Below are positions 15,409 to 23,038 of a stretch of DNA of 55,343 bases, piece by piece. Below the pieces are notes generated by a model. The model saw only the letters and a program-made list of their open reading frames with translations. It did no database searches and was not told where the DNA came from. Location of the stretch: assembly GCA_016180855.1 (NCBI GenBank), contig JACPAL010000006.1, positions 1-55,343 of the forward strand. Direction: 5' to 3'. This DNA is from Deltaproteobacteria bacterium. GTDB lineage: Bacteria > UBA10199 > JACPAL01. Both the position numbers and the translations under genes were made by a program. Position 1 is the first letter of the stretch. The number at the start of each line of letters is the position of its first letter.

Positions 15409-15720
15409 CTACTCACCTTGTTGGCTTAACCACAATTGAGCTTCTCGCAGTGATTTTACCGTAATGCTTTTTATTGGAACGCCTCTGGCGATAATATCAC
15501 AGGAGTCTTTTTGACACTTGATGTAGACATCAAGAATATCAATCCCACCACTCTTACGTGGTTCCGCTCGTTGGATTGAAATCCCATCCTTTTTGACTGC
15601 GATCTTATCAGGGCACCATGGGAGCATCATGTACTTATCATTAGGTAGGCCATAAAGACCGAAATGATCTCTTAAATAGTCCCAAGCACGCTCAAGTTTG
15701 CTGTCGCAGGTATTTGCCAT
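15409..15720 (-). CDS. hypothetical protein, 103 aa, bracketed by repeats
   Basis: Not recognised. A soluble, mixed alpha/beta-looking protein with four cysteines, among them a CQKDSC pair at about 68-73. The ATG at 15720 has AGGAGA upstream. The stop codon abuts one copy of GTCAAGCCTTGACCCC (15393-15408) and a second copy (15800-15815) lies 80 bp upstream of the start, so the gene with its promoter sits in a repeat-bracketed cassette. Its orientation opposes the adjacent toxin-antitoxin pairs. Confidence 0.55.
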   Translation of the reverse strand: MANTCDSKLERAWDYLRDHFGLYGLPNDKYMMLPWCPDKIAVKKDGISIQRAEPRKSGGIDILDVYIKCQKDSCDIIARGVPIKSITVKSLREAQLWLSQQGE

Positions 15721-15793
15721 GACAAACGTCTCCTATTGATTGTAGCCATTCTCGTCACAGCTAAAAATGAGTTGCTTTCTTTTCAAATATACC

Positions 15794-15818
15794 TATGGGG
15801 TCAAGCCTTGACCCCATA
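15794..15818. repeat. 25-bp perfect palindrome
   Basis: TATGGGGTCAAG at 15794-15805, one central base, then the exact complement to 15818. It contains the 16-mer that also lies at 15393-15408. Such palindromes are typical of REP-like elements or small-element ends. Confidence 0.75.
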
Positions 15819-15870
15819 CAGATAATATTAAATTGACTTCGTACCATTATAAGGGCACACTTCTGTAGCG

Positions 15871-16203
15871 ATGCTTGAGATTCGGTATTTCCGAACCGCA
15901 CGAGGGGACGAACCGGCACGTGATTACATTCAAGAGTTGCCCGCGAAAGAGCGGGCTAAAATCGAGGGGTGTCTCTCCGTACTGGGAATGACAGGTAAAC
16001 TTGAAATGCCTCATGGGAAAAAACTGGTGGGACACAAGAATCTTTTCGAGGTTCGGTCAGGACGCCATCGGATTTTGTATGCGTTCCATGAAGGAGAGGT
16101 TGTCCTGCTAAGCGCCTTTATGAAGAAATCGCAAGAGACTCCGAAGGGTGAGATTGAACTCGCCAAAAGGAGATTAGAGAATTACGTAAATATGGGAGGG
16201 TAA
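15871..16203 (+). CDS. RelE/HigB-type toxin (phage Gp49-like family)
   Basis: 110 aa of the RelE/ParE fold. The opening MLEIRYFRTARGDEPARDYI, the central GMTGKLEMPHGKKL and the core LFEVRSGRHRILYAF match the Gp49-like HigB group, which cleaves mRNA on the ribosome. The basic residues of the RxGRHR segment are the likely catalytic or RNA-binding ones. The toxin gene comes first and the antitoxin starts 4 bp after its stop, the usual higBA order. Weak ribosome site, consistent with low toxin expression. Confidence 0.85.
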   Translation: MLEIRYFRTARGDEPARDYIQELPAKERAKIEGCLSVLGMTGKLEMPHGKKLVGHKNLFEVRSGRHRILYAFHEGEVVLLSAFMKKSQETPKGEIELAKRRLENYVNMGG

Positions 16204-16207
16204 TACG

Positions 16208-16501
16208 ATGAGCAAAACCAATCCACACCGAGGATCGAGTTTTAACGACCACCTCAGGGAAGAATTAAAAGACCCTGAATTTCGGCGGGAGTTTGAAAAG
16301 GCCCGCGCCGAAATTGTGATCGGCCAGATGGTCCGGAGGATCGTCAAACAGCAACGATTAACGATCCGCCAGCTTGCCAAGCGAATGAAAAGTAGTGTCT
16401 CTCAGGTACAAAGGCTGATGAGTAACGCCAATGTGAGTATTGATGCCCTGGCGAAATTTGCTGCTGCGACGGGTAAGAAGCTTTCTATTCAACTCAAATA
16501 A
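16208..16501 (+). CDS. XRE-family HigA-like antitoxin
   Basis: 97 aa with a helix-turn-helix at about residues 48-75 (LTIRQLAKRMKSSVSQVQRL) and a polar N-terminal extension that would wrap the toxin. It is the partner of the RelE/HigB-type toxin gene directly upstream and should repress the shared promoter. The end, KKLSIQLK, is typical of this antitoxin group. Confidence 0.85.
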   Translation: MSKTNPHRGSSFNDHLREELKDPEFRREFEKARAEIVIGQMVRRIVKQQRLTIRQLAKRMKSSVSQVQRLMSNANVSIDALAKFAAATGKKLSIQLK

Positions 16502-16537
16502 AAGGCCTCATGCCGCCATCGCCATTTCCCGACAGGC

Positions 16538-16563
16538 GGTTCGAAAACCCTCTAGTTGGGGAC
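16538..16563 (+). repeat. degenerate tRNA-Glu 3'-end-like sequence
   Basis: GGTTCGAA, a short spacer and TTGGGGAC reproduce the T-loop and the acceptor end of tRNA-Glu. Seventeen bases (16539-16555) are identical to 17346-17362. The rest of 16502-16778 holds no gene that I can support; short minus-strand frames there look like decayed sequence. Confidence 0.5.
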
Positions 16564-16778
16564 ACAGTGATAGGTCGTTGATATTTCTTAAGTATTTGAT
16601 TTTTCGAGGCATGGCCATGACCATATAGTGCCAGATTTTCCGCCTTAGACCGGTCAAACGATAGTCGTTGGCACCCAGATGGCACCGAAAAAACGACCCT
16701 GTTTCGAAGATCCTCTTCACCCCTCACACTGAGTAGCCCTTGCCATTCTTAATAGTATAGTGTACTGTATTGCTATAA

Positions 16779-17132
16779 ATGGCAAAGTTTAAATTCACCC
16801 TCTGGTTGGCTTATTGGTATCTTCAAGCCGAGAACTTTGAATTTCAGTGGGATCAGGGCAACTCCACCAAGAGTGTTGTCAAGCATGGGGTAACGACCGA
16901 GGAGGTTGAGTCTGTCTTAACCCTCAAAATGGCGGTTCCCATTGGCAGGCAGGTTTCACCGGCCGTTGATGAGGAAAGACTGTGCGTTGTTGGTCCCTCT
17001 CAGGAGGGTCGAATGCTTTCCATCGTTTTTACCTTACGAGATGGACGGGTACGCCCGATTAGTTCGCGAATCGCCAATCGTAACGAAAGGAGACGTTATG
17101 AAGAAATACGCAAAACAATCCAAAAGCTATAA
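16779..17132 (+). CDS. BrnT-family toxin
   Basis: 117 aa. Residues from about 18 on match BrnT: FEFQWDQGNSTKSVVKHGV, then VESVL, then a central LCVVGPSQEGRMLSIVFTLR and the terminal RVRPISSRIANRNERRRYEE. The fold is RelE-like and the toxin is a ribonuclease. The hydrophobic N-terminal start MAKFKFTLWLAYWYLQ is seen in a subgroup of the family. The start has no clear Shine-Dalgarno sequence. The 3' end overlaps the antitoxin gene by 35 bp. Confidence 0.85.
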   Translation: MAKFKFTLWLAYWYLQAENFEFQWDQGNSTKSVVKHGVTTEEVESVLTLKMAVPIGRQVSPAVDEERLCVVGPSQEGRMLSIVFTLRDGRVRPISSRIANRNERRRYEEIRKTIQKL

Positions 17133-17331
17133 CCGCATTGATTTTGACCCCAAGGAAATCATTGCAGGCATGAGCCGCTTGAAAGGCAGCCAGCGTAAGC
17201 CAACCAGTGTTGCGCTTGAAGAAGAATTGCTCGATGAACTTAAATCACTCGCTGACAAGAGAGGTGTCCCTTATCAGGTCCTTATGCGCCTTTTAATAGC
17301 GGATGGGGTCAAGCGATTGAAAGCGGCGTAA
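17098..17331 (+). CDS. BrnA/CopG-like antitoxin
   Basis: 77 aa from the ATG at 17098, which has AAAGGAG just upstream. The polar N-half carries the toxin-binding segment and the C-half (PTSVALEEELLDELKSLADK onward) is a ribbon-helix-helix DNA-binding domain. Overlap with the toxin gene in another frame gives translational coupling. Neutralises BrnT and autoregulates the operon by family precedent. Confidence 0.8.
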   Translation: MKKYAKQSKSYNRIDFDPKEIIAGMSRLKGSQRKPTSVALEEELLDELKSLADKRGVPYQVLMRLLIADGVKRLKAA

Positions 17332-17345
17332 ATTCCTTGCACGCA

Positions 17346-17391
17346 GTTCGAAAACCCTCTAGGAAGGGACGCAAATTACAAAACGGGGCAG
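17346..17391 (+). repeat. composite repeat: tRNA-Glu-end-like plus downstream tail
   Basis: The first 17 bases equal 16539-16555. The part from 17366 (GGGACGCAAATTACAAAACG onward) matches 15354-15377 at 22 of 24 positions. It therefore joins pieces of the two earlier repeats and marks the distal edge of the BrnTA segment. Confidence 0.55.
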
Positions 17392-17528
17392 GTCACTTCT
17401 TACGCACTGTTCTCTCTAGAGAACACATAATTGCCCTCAGTAAGGTTTTCTTGGTAACGAACCGACCTTTCCGGTTGAGAATAATTTTATGAGAATGTCA
17501 ACTGACGGAATTTTGGCGATAGCTTTAC

Positions 17529-17554
17529 CACAATTCCGCAGTTGCCGAATTGTG
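17529..17554. repeat. inverted repeat upstream of the FGE-fold gene
   Basis: CACAATTC (17529-17536) and GAATTGTG (17547-17554) enclose a 10-nt loop in the AT-rich leader between BrnTA and the FGE-fold gene. Possible operator or attenuator; no T-tract follows. Confidence 0.4.
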
Positions 17555-17623
17555 AAGGGGAAATGGTTGATCCCACCGATTTGAAGCGGGAGATTTTTTT
17601 ACAAAAAAGAATTGGAGGAATTT

Positions 17624-18493
17624 ATGGCAGAGACAAAACCGGCGAATGAATGCACATGCACAAACCCATTTGTGAAGATCGAAGGAGGCCCTTTTCAACT
17701 GGGCTCGCCCGGAGCTACTCCTTTATCAGATGAACAACATCTAAGAAGTGTCATCATTTCCGATTTTGAAATTCAGCAACACGAGGTTTCCATTGGGGAA
17801 GTTAGAGATTTGAATGAAACAGCGGGAAAAGTGCTTGGAGCCGTTTTGTCGGGTTGTAAAGGGACCACTCCTGACACATTTTTTTTGGAGGTCAAGATGG
17901 GTGAGTCCGAAAGTGCTTTGCAGAAGCGTGCCCAACAAATTGCTGGCCAGTTACAATGTAACTCTGATACCCCCCTCAAGCGCCAACCCAAGATAGAGAT
18001 TCCGACTGTCGATTTTTCGGCTAACAGAATCAATCGTGGAGGAGACACATACCCGGTGCAGGGCCTGAAGTGGCAAGAGGCAATGGATTATTGTGTAGCA
18101 ATCGGCGCCACTTTGGCAACCGCGGCACAATTGGAGTACGTCTCTGACACGGGTGGAGCGACTCCCAATGCCGTCACTGATAAAAATAGCAACAACAGTC
18201 CCGCTCCTGTCTGTGGTCCAGAGGCAGAAAGGCGCCGTAACAGATATGGCGTTGGTGATATCGAAGGGAATCTTTGGGAATTGACTTCGGATCAATATGA
18301 TCCTGAGTTTTATAGCAGAGTGCGTGATTGTGCAAAAGATCCGAGTAATCCGGTGACTAAACCGGAGGATCAGAAGTCAGAAGTTCGCGGCGGTTCCTTC
18401 GACGACGATGCGAGGGACGCGCGGGCGGCCAATCGCGACTACGACTATCCGTCTTACCGCTACGGCGTCGATGGGTTTCGTTGCGCGCGTTAG
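17624..18493 (+). CDS. FGE-sulfatase-fold protein with DGR-like variable C-terminus
   Basis: 289 aa; ATG at 17624 is chosen because GGAGG stands 6 nt before it. The protein begins, without signal peptide, with a FGE/SUMF1 domain (FVKIEGGPFQLGSP, then the EIQQHEVSIGEV strand; later YPVQGLKWQEAMDYCVAIGA, and IEGNLWELTSDQYD). It ends RGGSF...GFRCAR. Residues 255-289 have the pattern of variable proteins of diversity-generating retroelements: Asp, Tyr, Gly or Val at 260-262, 265, 272-275, 278, 280-283, each encoded by a codon one or two first- or second-position changes from AAC, AAT or ATC, separated by invariant R, A, N and P codons. This last 105 bp is also much richer in G+C than the preceding gene. 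Probable role: ligand-binding protein with a diversified surface rather than a sulfatase activator. Confidence 0.8.
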   Translation: MAETKPANECTCTNPFVKIEGGPFQLGSPGATPLSDEQHLRSVIISDFEIQQHEVSIGEVRDLNETAGKVLGAVLSGCKGTTPDTFFLEVKMGESESALQKRAQQIAGQLQCNSDTPLKRQPKIEIPTVDFSANRINRGGDTYPVQGLKWQEAMDYCVAIGATLATAAQLEYVSDTGGATPNAVTDKNSNNSPAPVCGPEAERRRNRYGVGDIEGNLWELTSDQYDPEFYSRVRDCAKDPSNPVTKPEDQKSEVRGGSFDDDARDARAANRDYDYPSYRYGVDGFRCAR

Positions 18494-18517
18494 TGGCCCC
18501 AGGACTCCAACCGGTAC

Positions 18518-19750
18518 TTATTTTTCTGTGAAGATCGTCTCGATCTGGGTGGCTACAGTCGAACGGCTGAATTGAAGGCCCATGTAGGAGGGCGGTTCAC
18601 GGAGTGCGGCAAGAAGTCTGGATCGGTCATCCTCGTTAAGCCGTCCCCTCTCCGACAGGGCAAAGGAAACGACGCACCAATTAAATGAGATCGGATCTTT
18701 GATGCCTCGGGCCTGCCCCAGAAATTGATCCGTTGACAGGGTTCCAGAATGGACTTTGGCATGATCCACGATGAATTGATCATTTAAGGATTTTGAATCC
18801 CACGGGTAACTTAAGGCGTCGACCTCGCGGAGGTTTGTCGTGAGTAACTTAACCGTCTCCCAATCATACCGGTCTGATTTCTTCAGGTTCTCTGCATAAT
18901 CCAGGAGTAGCAGGTTGTAGTGCGCCGTCCACCGCACCAGTGCCGCATGCCACAGAAATTTGGCCGGAGTCATGGTATCCATGCGTGGCTCCAGGTAAGA
19001 GCGGATCAGAAAAATATTCATCCTGTCGGTATCCCCGTCATATCCGGGACTATCATACTCGAGCAACGCCCGGTTCAGTGCCACCACCATCGGCCAATCA
19101 AACCTTCCAGCCTGTTGCATCGCCTCCGCGTACCGTCGGATCAAGCGATTTCCACTTGACAGATACGGATACTGCCGTGCGTAAAAGGAAACTTCGCTGG
19201 ACAAGAGGGTATCAAGTCTCGGTTCCAGGTAGGCGTCCATCACCCGCTCATAGGTCTCCTCACGGTAGAGCCGGGTTTGATCGAGAACAAGGACAACCTT
19301 TGGACGATTCAGGTGGTGATCAATATCTTCCCCGGGAAAAGGCGAAATTGTCTTCTTATCAATCGCCCATTCCGCGAGCCCTTCGAGCAGAGGGACCATT
19401 TCTGTTTGCCAGTCGAACAAGGGGGTGTTGTGGAGCTGGGCATATTTCTCGATCGCCGCGTTTTTCTTCATCGCGGCGTTTCTCGGGTCCGGATCTAGGT
19501 CTGCCCGGGAGAGGAACCTCAGGAATTGGGCCGTATTAAGCTCGCTAAAGCAGTAACTGGTCGCATAGTAGGGGGGTTGGCCCGGCTCATGGTTTAGTTC
19601 GGCCTTGGCGAAGTTATCGAGACAGGTCCCAAGCTTGAGCCTGTCCTCCTCAGATTCCTCCGGTTCCCTGGTACGAGTCTGGCACGCGAGTGCAAGCACC
19701 GCTGCCGCCCCACCCCAACGAAACACCGACGGAACAATAGAGGTAACCAT
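18518..19750 (-). CDS. hypothetical lipoprotein, 410 aa
   Basis: Not recognised. The ATG at 19750 has AAGGAG directly upstream and gives a clean lipoprotein signal (hydrophobic stretch ending LALAC, Cys at about residue 23); an earlier frame start at 19780 would spoil it. The mature part is helical and rich in Trp/Tyr/Leu, with a repeated pattern: YLEPRLDTL and YLEPRMDTM with similar flanks about 70 residues apart, suggesting two or more tandem helical repeats. It ends convergently 24 bp from the FGE-fold gene and is divergent from the HAD-PLD fusion gene (62-bp gap). Confidence 0.65.
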   Translation of the reverse strand: MVTSIVPSVFRWGGAAAVLALACQTRTREPEESEEDRLKLGTCLDNFAKAELNHEPGQPPYYATSYCFSELNTAQFLRFLSRADLDPDPRNAAMKKNAAIEKYAQLHNTPLFDWQTEMVPLLEGLAEWAIDKKTISPFPGEDIDHHLNRPKVVLVLDQTRLYREETYERVMDAYLEPRLDTLLSSEVSFYARQYPYLSSGNRLIRRYAEAMQQAGRFDWPMVVALNRALLEYDSPGYDGDTDRMNIFLIRSYLEPRMDTMTPAKFLWHAALVRWTAHYNLLLLDYAENLKKSDRYDWETVKLLTTNLREVDALSYPWDSKSLNDQFIVDHAKVHSGTLSTDQFLGQARGIKDPISFNWCVVSFALSERGRLNEDDRSRLLAALREPPSYMGLQFSRSTVATQIETIFTEK

Positions 19751-19812
19751 GATCTCTCCTTCTGTCACCCCTTCTCGCACTCCCCTCCAGCGAAGTTGTT
19801 ACAAAAATCCCT

Positions 19813-22800
19813 TTGAAAGCCGGTTCGGACGTTGTGCTGGTTCCCATGACAACCATTTCAGATCTTGTTCGATTAGGGGGCATGGGACGATCGATTTCAT
19901 TGCCTGTGGCCTCCTCTGATAACGCACGGCATTGGCCCGACAAAACCGTCCCCACTGTTCCCCGTGAAAGGAATCAAGAAGTTCCCGGCCAATCCGAATT
20001 TCGGTTGGTGGGACGTTCCGACGGAAAAGTAACAAAACGCAACCAGGCACAGAAATTCAAACCGCTGCGGTTCACACCGTTTCATCAGGTTGCCACCTGG
20101 AATCACCCCGTCCCTCTGAGGGTCAAGGTGAGTCTCGATGAAACCTATCATCACCAATTTTCAACGACAAAACTGGATGGCCTTGAGGTCGATTTTTTTA
20201 TCCGAAAAAGGGACGGCTCATCGGTAAAGATCGGGACAGCGACGACCGATGCCGAAGGGTATGCCACACTCTATTATCAATCAGATTCAGGCGACTCCGT
20301 CATCAACATCACACATCGACTTCGCTCTAACAGACATGGTCATGCCACCATGACCGGAAAACTGTACCGTCTTCGTCCGGAACAGGCCGTTGTGGCGATC
20401 GACCTCGATGATCTCTGGCGACGGGGAGGGTTCAAGGAGGTGAAGGGGATTGTCCAGTCAATACGTAAACAGGGCTATCAACCGATCCTTCTTGTGAATA
20501 CGATCAACACCGCCTCAACCTATGAAAAGGTCGTGAAGGATCTTGAATCGCTGAATCTGCCGGTCTTGTATAATGATACTCGGTATAGCGGTTTTCATCG
20601 GGACCACCAGGGATTTGGAGAGGCACAGCTCGAGAAACTGAAACGGCTCAAATTTGAGGCGGGAGTCCCGATCGTTGCCGTTTACAGTCGGCCTGTCAGA
20701 AACGAAGAGGCCTATCTTCATCATGGTATCAAACGACTCTCTTGGGAGGCGAATCTGGATCTGGAGGGGAGGTCTCTGGTTGAATCTTTTGAAAAATTCC
20801 GTCGGCAGGTGGACCATCCCGATTTTGATCTAGAAACGTTTCTCTGGGACGGTTTGACAGACTCCCGTTGGGAGACGGGAAATAACTTTCAATTCTATTT
20901 TAAGGGAGAAGAGGCCTTTGAAGCCTTACTAGCGATGATCGATCATGCCAAGACGTTCCTCTCGATCCGGAACGCCTCAAATATCCAGGATGATGCGCAT
21001 GGCAGGGAGCTCCGAAGGCATTTGCTCGAGAAGGCCCGTCCGGACCCCCAAAAACAGGGACCTCAGATTCGAATGATGATGGATGGGTTGCTCGGTGATG
21101 TCGCTTTTGCCTCAAACCCCAGCTTTACCTGGGCGCCCCAACAGTTTGTTGACTCATTAAAAGGAATGGGAGTCGACTATGTAACGATTCCGGTCGATCA
21201 TCATATCGACCATGATGAGCCGTTCTGGGGGATCGTCACACGACACCATACGAAATTTACGATTGCCGATAACGGAGGACGGGCTGTTGCCTATGGAGGA
21301 GGGCGTCATTTTTCCAGTGGATCGTTTGACGAGCGGATCCCTCCCTCCGAAGGTGTCAACCTTGTTGAGTGGCTAGGGGGAATCGAGAAAGGGGGACTTC
21401 ATGACCTGAGTTTTACGGTAGAGGGGCCGATCGTTCGAACAATCCACGAAAGATTTCTCGATGATTTTGAATCAAGCGGTGGAAGGCCGGTCAGTGCTGA
21501 AGAGCGGAAACGTCTTCTTTCGCCCAATCTGTATCGTTCCTCCTCCGGATCGGTCGAATCGACACCGGTCCGGTTTATTCCTCATCATAGTTACCAGGAT
21601 CAGAACTGCCTGAATGTTTTGTTTCGTCTACTGGAGGATCCGAAATCAAAAGAGGTAACCTTCGTAAACTCGTTTATCCCGACCGAAGAGATGATCGAGG
21701 GGATGAAACTCGCTGCCCGCAATGGGAAGGAGGTTCGATGGGTTGTCGGCAGTATCGCGAATATCTACGACTGGATCCGGGATCCACGACTGGAAGGGTT
21801 GTTACGGGCCGGCGTGAAGATCTACATCCTGCCGGAGCGCTTTCACACGAAGCTCTATGGGAACTCCCGTTACTACGCCTTCGGCAATCATAATCTGGAC
21901 AGCCCTTCCCTCCGTGATGAGGAAGATCTGACCGTTGTGCCGAAAGATTCGCCGGCTGGAAGGGATCTGGATCGGTATGTCGAGAGGTTGTTGGCGCAGG
22001 CGACGCCGCTCCATGTCGGATGGCAACAGGGAGAGGATCTCTCCCAGATTTTGGAGAGGGCCTACCAGCTGGAAAAACCGTCAGAGGAAGAGATCTCCAA
22101 GGAACCGAAGCCTCATACCTTTTGGGAGCTGGCGAATCATGTCGCCCTTGAGGGGCTTGAGATCACACAAACAGCGGTATCGGGTGTTGCTCGAGAGGTC
22201 GCTCATGGTCGTTTCATACCCCATCTGAGAGGGACTATTACCGAACTCGACGGTCAGCTGGGGGGAGGTGTTGATGCCGGTTTTGGAAGTATCGGGGAGA
22301 GGTATGTTCCGAAACCGAAGGAGACCTGGCGTACCTTTTTCCTCAGCCAACACGCCCTCAATTTTGGGTTTTATTTTTATGATCAAGACTTCATTGGGAC
22401 GATGCGGTATGCCGGTCGGGCCGCCCCGATTCAGCTTCACCTGGGAGATTTCACACCGCAGATCAGTTGGGATCAATATGTGGGGCTGACATTTGTCGAA
22501 TCCTTGGGAAACAAGTTCGGGATACGTCTCCAGAGCGGCAACTACGTCAATCTCCAGGGGGAGACACTGGGGGCCCGGATCGGTATGTTGAACGGATATG
22601 AATTTTTGCGTCCCCTCCCCTCATTTGACCCGATCACGATCGAACCGGTTGTGATGAATCCGGGCGCTCTGACCCTTACCCTTGATACCTCGGTGACTGT
22701 CGAAGGGGAGCGAACCCGTTATTCTGTCGGACCTTTTACCACCTTTGAGCCTTATTCCACAAATTTGGGCTATGGTCTCTTTGGCCGATTACAGTGGTAC

Positions 22801-22908
22801 TCGCGGTACCCCCGCGATGAGATCCTCACACTCACAGGCTCTATCCAAAAAACGGAAGGGGATCTGCGATCCCTCCTTTCGCTGGAAATTCCGTTTACCG
22901 GTCCATGA
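19813..22908 (+). CDS. multidomain protein: Ig-like, HAD/App1-like, phospholipase D-like, C-terminal beta-rich domain
   Basis: Up to 1031 aa. Residues about 90-185 are a beta-sandwich-like segment. At 197-201 the sequence DLDDL opens an alpha/beta domain (to about 320) resembling HAD/LNS2-type phosphatases. About 370-730 is phospholipase D-like: the first motif is complete (H479-x-K481-x4-D486 followed by GGGRHF), but in the second (H678-x-K680) the Asp position is Ser, followed by GNHNLDSPS. From about 770 the chain is rich in alternating hydrophobic/aromatic residues with Gly turns, as in a beta-barrel or beta-sandwich. No signal peptide is seen. The start is uncertain: TTG 19813, ATG 19846 and ATG 19882 are all in frame and none has a convincing ribosome site. 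Probably acts on phospholipid or nucleic-acid phosphodiesters. Confidence 0.65.
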   Translation: MKAGSDVVLVPMTTISDLVRLGGMGRSISLPVASSDNARHWPDKTVPTVPRERNQEVPGQSEFRLVGRSDGKVTKRNQAQKFKPLRFTPFHQVATWNHPVPLRVKVSLDETYHHQFSTTKLDGLEVDFFIRKRDGSSVKIGTATTDAEGYATLYYQSDSGDSVINITHRLRSNRHGHATMTGKLYRLRPEQAVVAIDLDDLWRRGGFKEVKGIVQSIRKQGYQPILLVNTINTASTYEKVVKDLESLNLPVLYNDTRYSGFHRDHQGFGEAQLEKLKRLKFEAGVPIVAVYSRPVRNEEAYLHHGIKRLSWEANLDLEGRSLVESFEKFRRQVDHPDFDLETFLWDGLTDSRWETGNNFQFYFKGEEAFEALLAMIDHAKTFLSIRNASNIQDDAHGRELRRHLLEKARPDPQKQGPQIRMMMDGLLGDVAFASNPSFTWAPQQFVDSLKGMGVDYVTIPVDHHIDHDEPFWGIVTRHHTKFTIADNGGRAVAYGGGRHFSSGSFDERIPPSEGVNLVEWLGGIEKGGLHDLSFTVEGPIVRTIHERFLDDFESSGGRPVSAEERKRLLSPNLYRSSSGSVESTPVRFIPHHSYQDQNCLNVLFRLLEDPKSKEVTFVNSFIPTEEMIEGMKLAARNGKEVRWVVGSIANIYDWIRDPRLEGLLRAGVKIYILPERFHTKLYGNSRYYAFGNHNLDSPSLRDEEDLTVVPKDSPAGRDLDRYVERLLAQATPLHVGWQQGEDLSQILERAYQLEKPSEEEISKEPKPHTFWELANHVALEGLEITQTAVSGVAREVAHGRFIPHLRGTITELDGQLGGGVDAGFGSIGERYVPKPKETWRTFFLSQHALNFGFYFYDQDFIGTMRYAGRAAPIQLHLGDFTPQISWDQYVGLTFVESLGNKFGIRLQSGNYVNLQGETLGARIGMLNGYEFLRPLPSFDPITIEPVVMNPGALTLTLDTSVTVEGERTRYSVGPFTTFEPYSTNLGYGLFGRLQWYSRYPRDEILTLTGSIQKTEGDLRSLLSLEIPFTGP

Positions 22909-22944
22909 AGTCAGCGGGTAAATGGTTTGATTATTTTTCGAACT

Positions 22945-22976
22945 CCCCTCGGAAACTTTGAGGGACATATTTTTGG
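22945..22976 (+). terminator. possible weak terminator after the HAD-PLD gene
   Basis: CCCTC (22946-22950) and GAGGG (22960-22964) form a short stem with a 9-nt loop, followed by ACATATTTTT. It lies between the convergent HAD-PLD and pyruvate kinase genes. The stem is short, so the call is tentative. Confidence 0.3.
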
Positions 22977-22997
22977 CAATGGAGGAGGCATTCAGTC

Positions 22998-23038
22998 GCC
23001 AGCAAACCCTTCCATCTTGCCGCGGGAAACTTCATTCC
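22998..23038 (-). repeat. post-stop dispersed repeat, copy 2
   Basis: 41 bp with 6 differences from 4200-4240, in the same position relative to a minus-strand gene: it includes the TGA of pyk and continues into the 3' untranslated region (AGTTTCCCGCGGCAAG). Confidence 0.6.

Noticed and set aside
16494-16727. Short minus-strand frames (70-77 codons) between the two toxin-antitoxin pairs
   Set aside because: They overlap in two frames, have no clear ribosome site or family match, and contain the tRNA-end-like repeat; probably decayed sequence.
15200-17400. Integron cassette array with attC sites around the toxin-antitoxin genes
   Set aside because: The repeats do not fit the GTTRRRY/RYYYAAC attC pattern and no IntI-type integrase is present; they match the tRNA-Glu 3' end instead.
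17624-18493. Genuine formylglycine-generating enzyme for sulfatase activation
   Set aside because: No sulfatase nearby, and the DGR-like Asp/Tyr-rich ending points to a ligand-binding variable protein.
12690-18500. CRISPR array
   Set aside because: The repeats are few, differ in length and lack regular spacers, and no cas gene is present.
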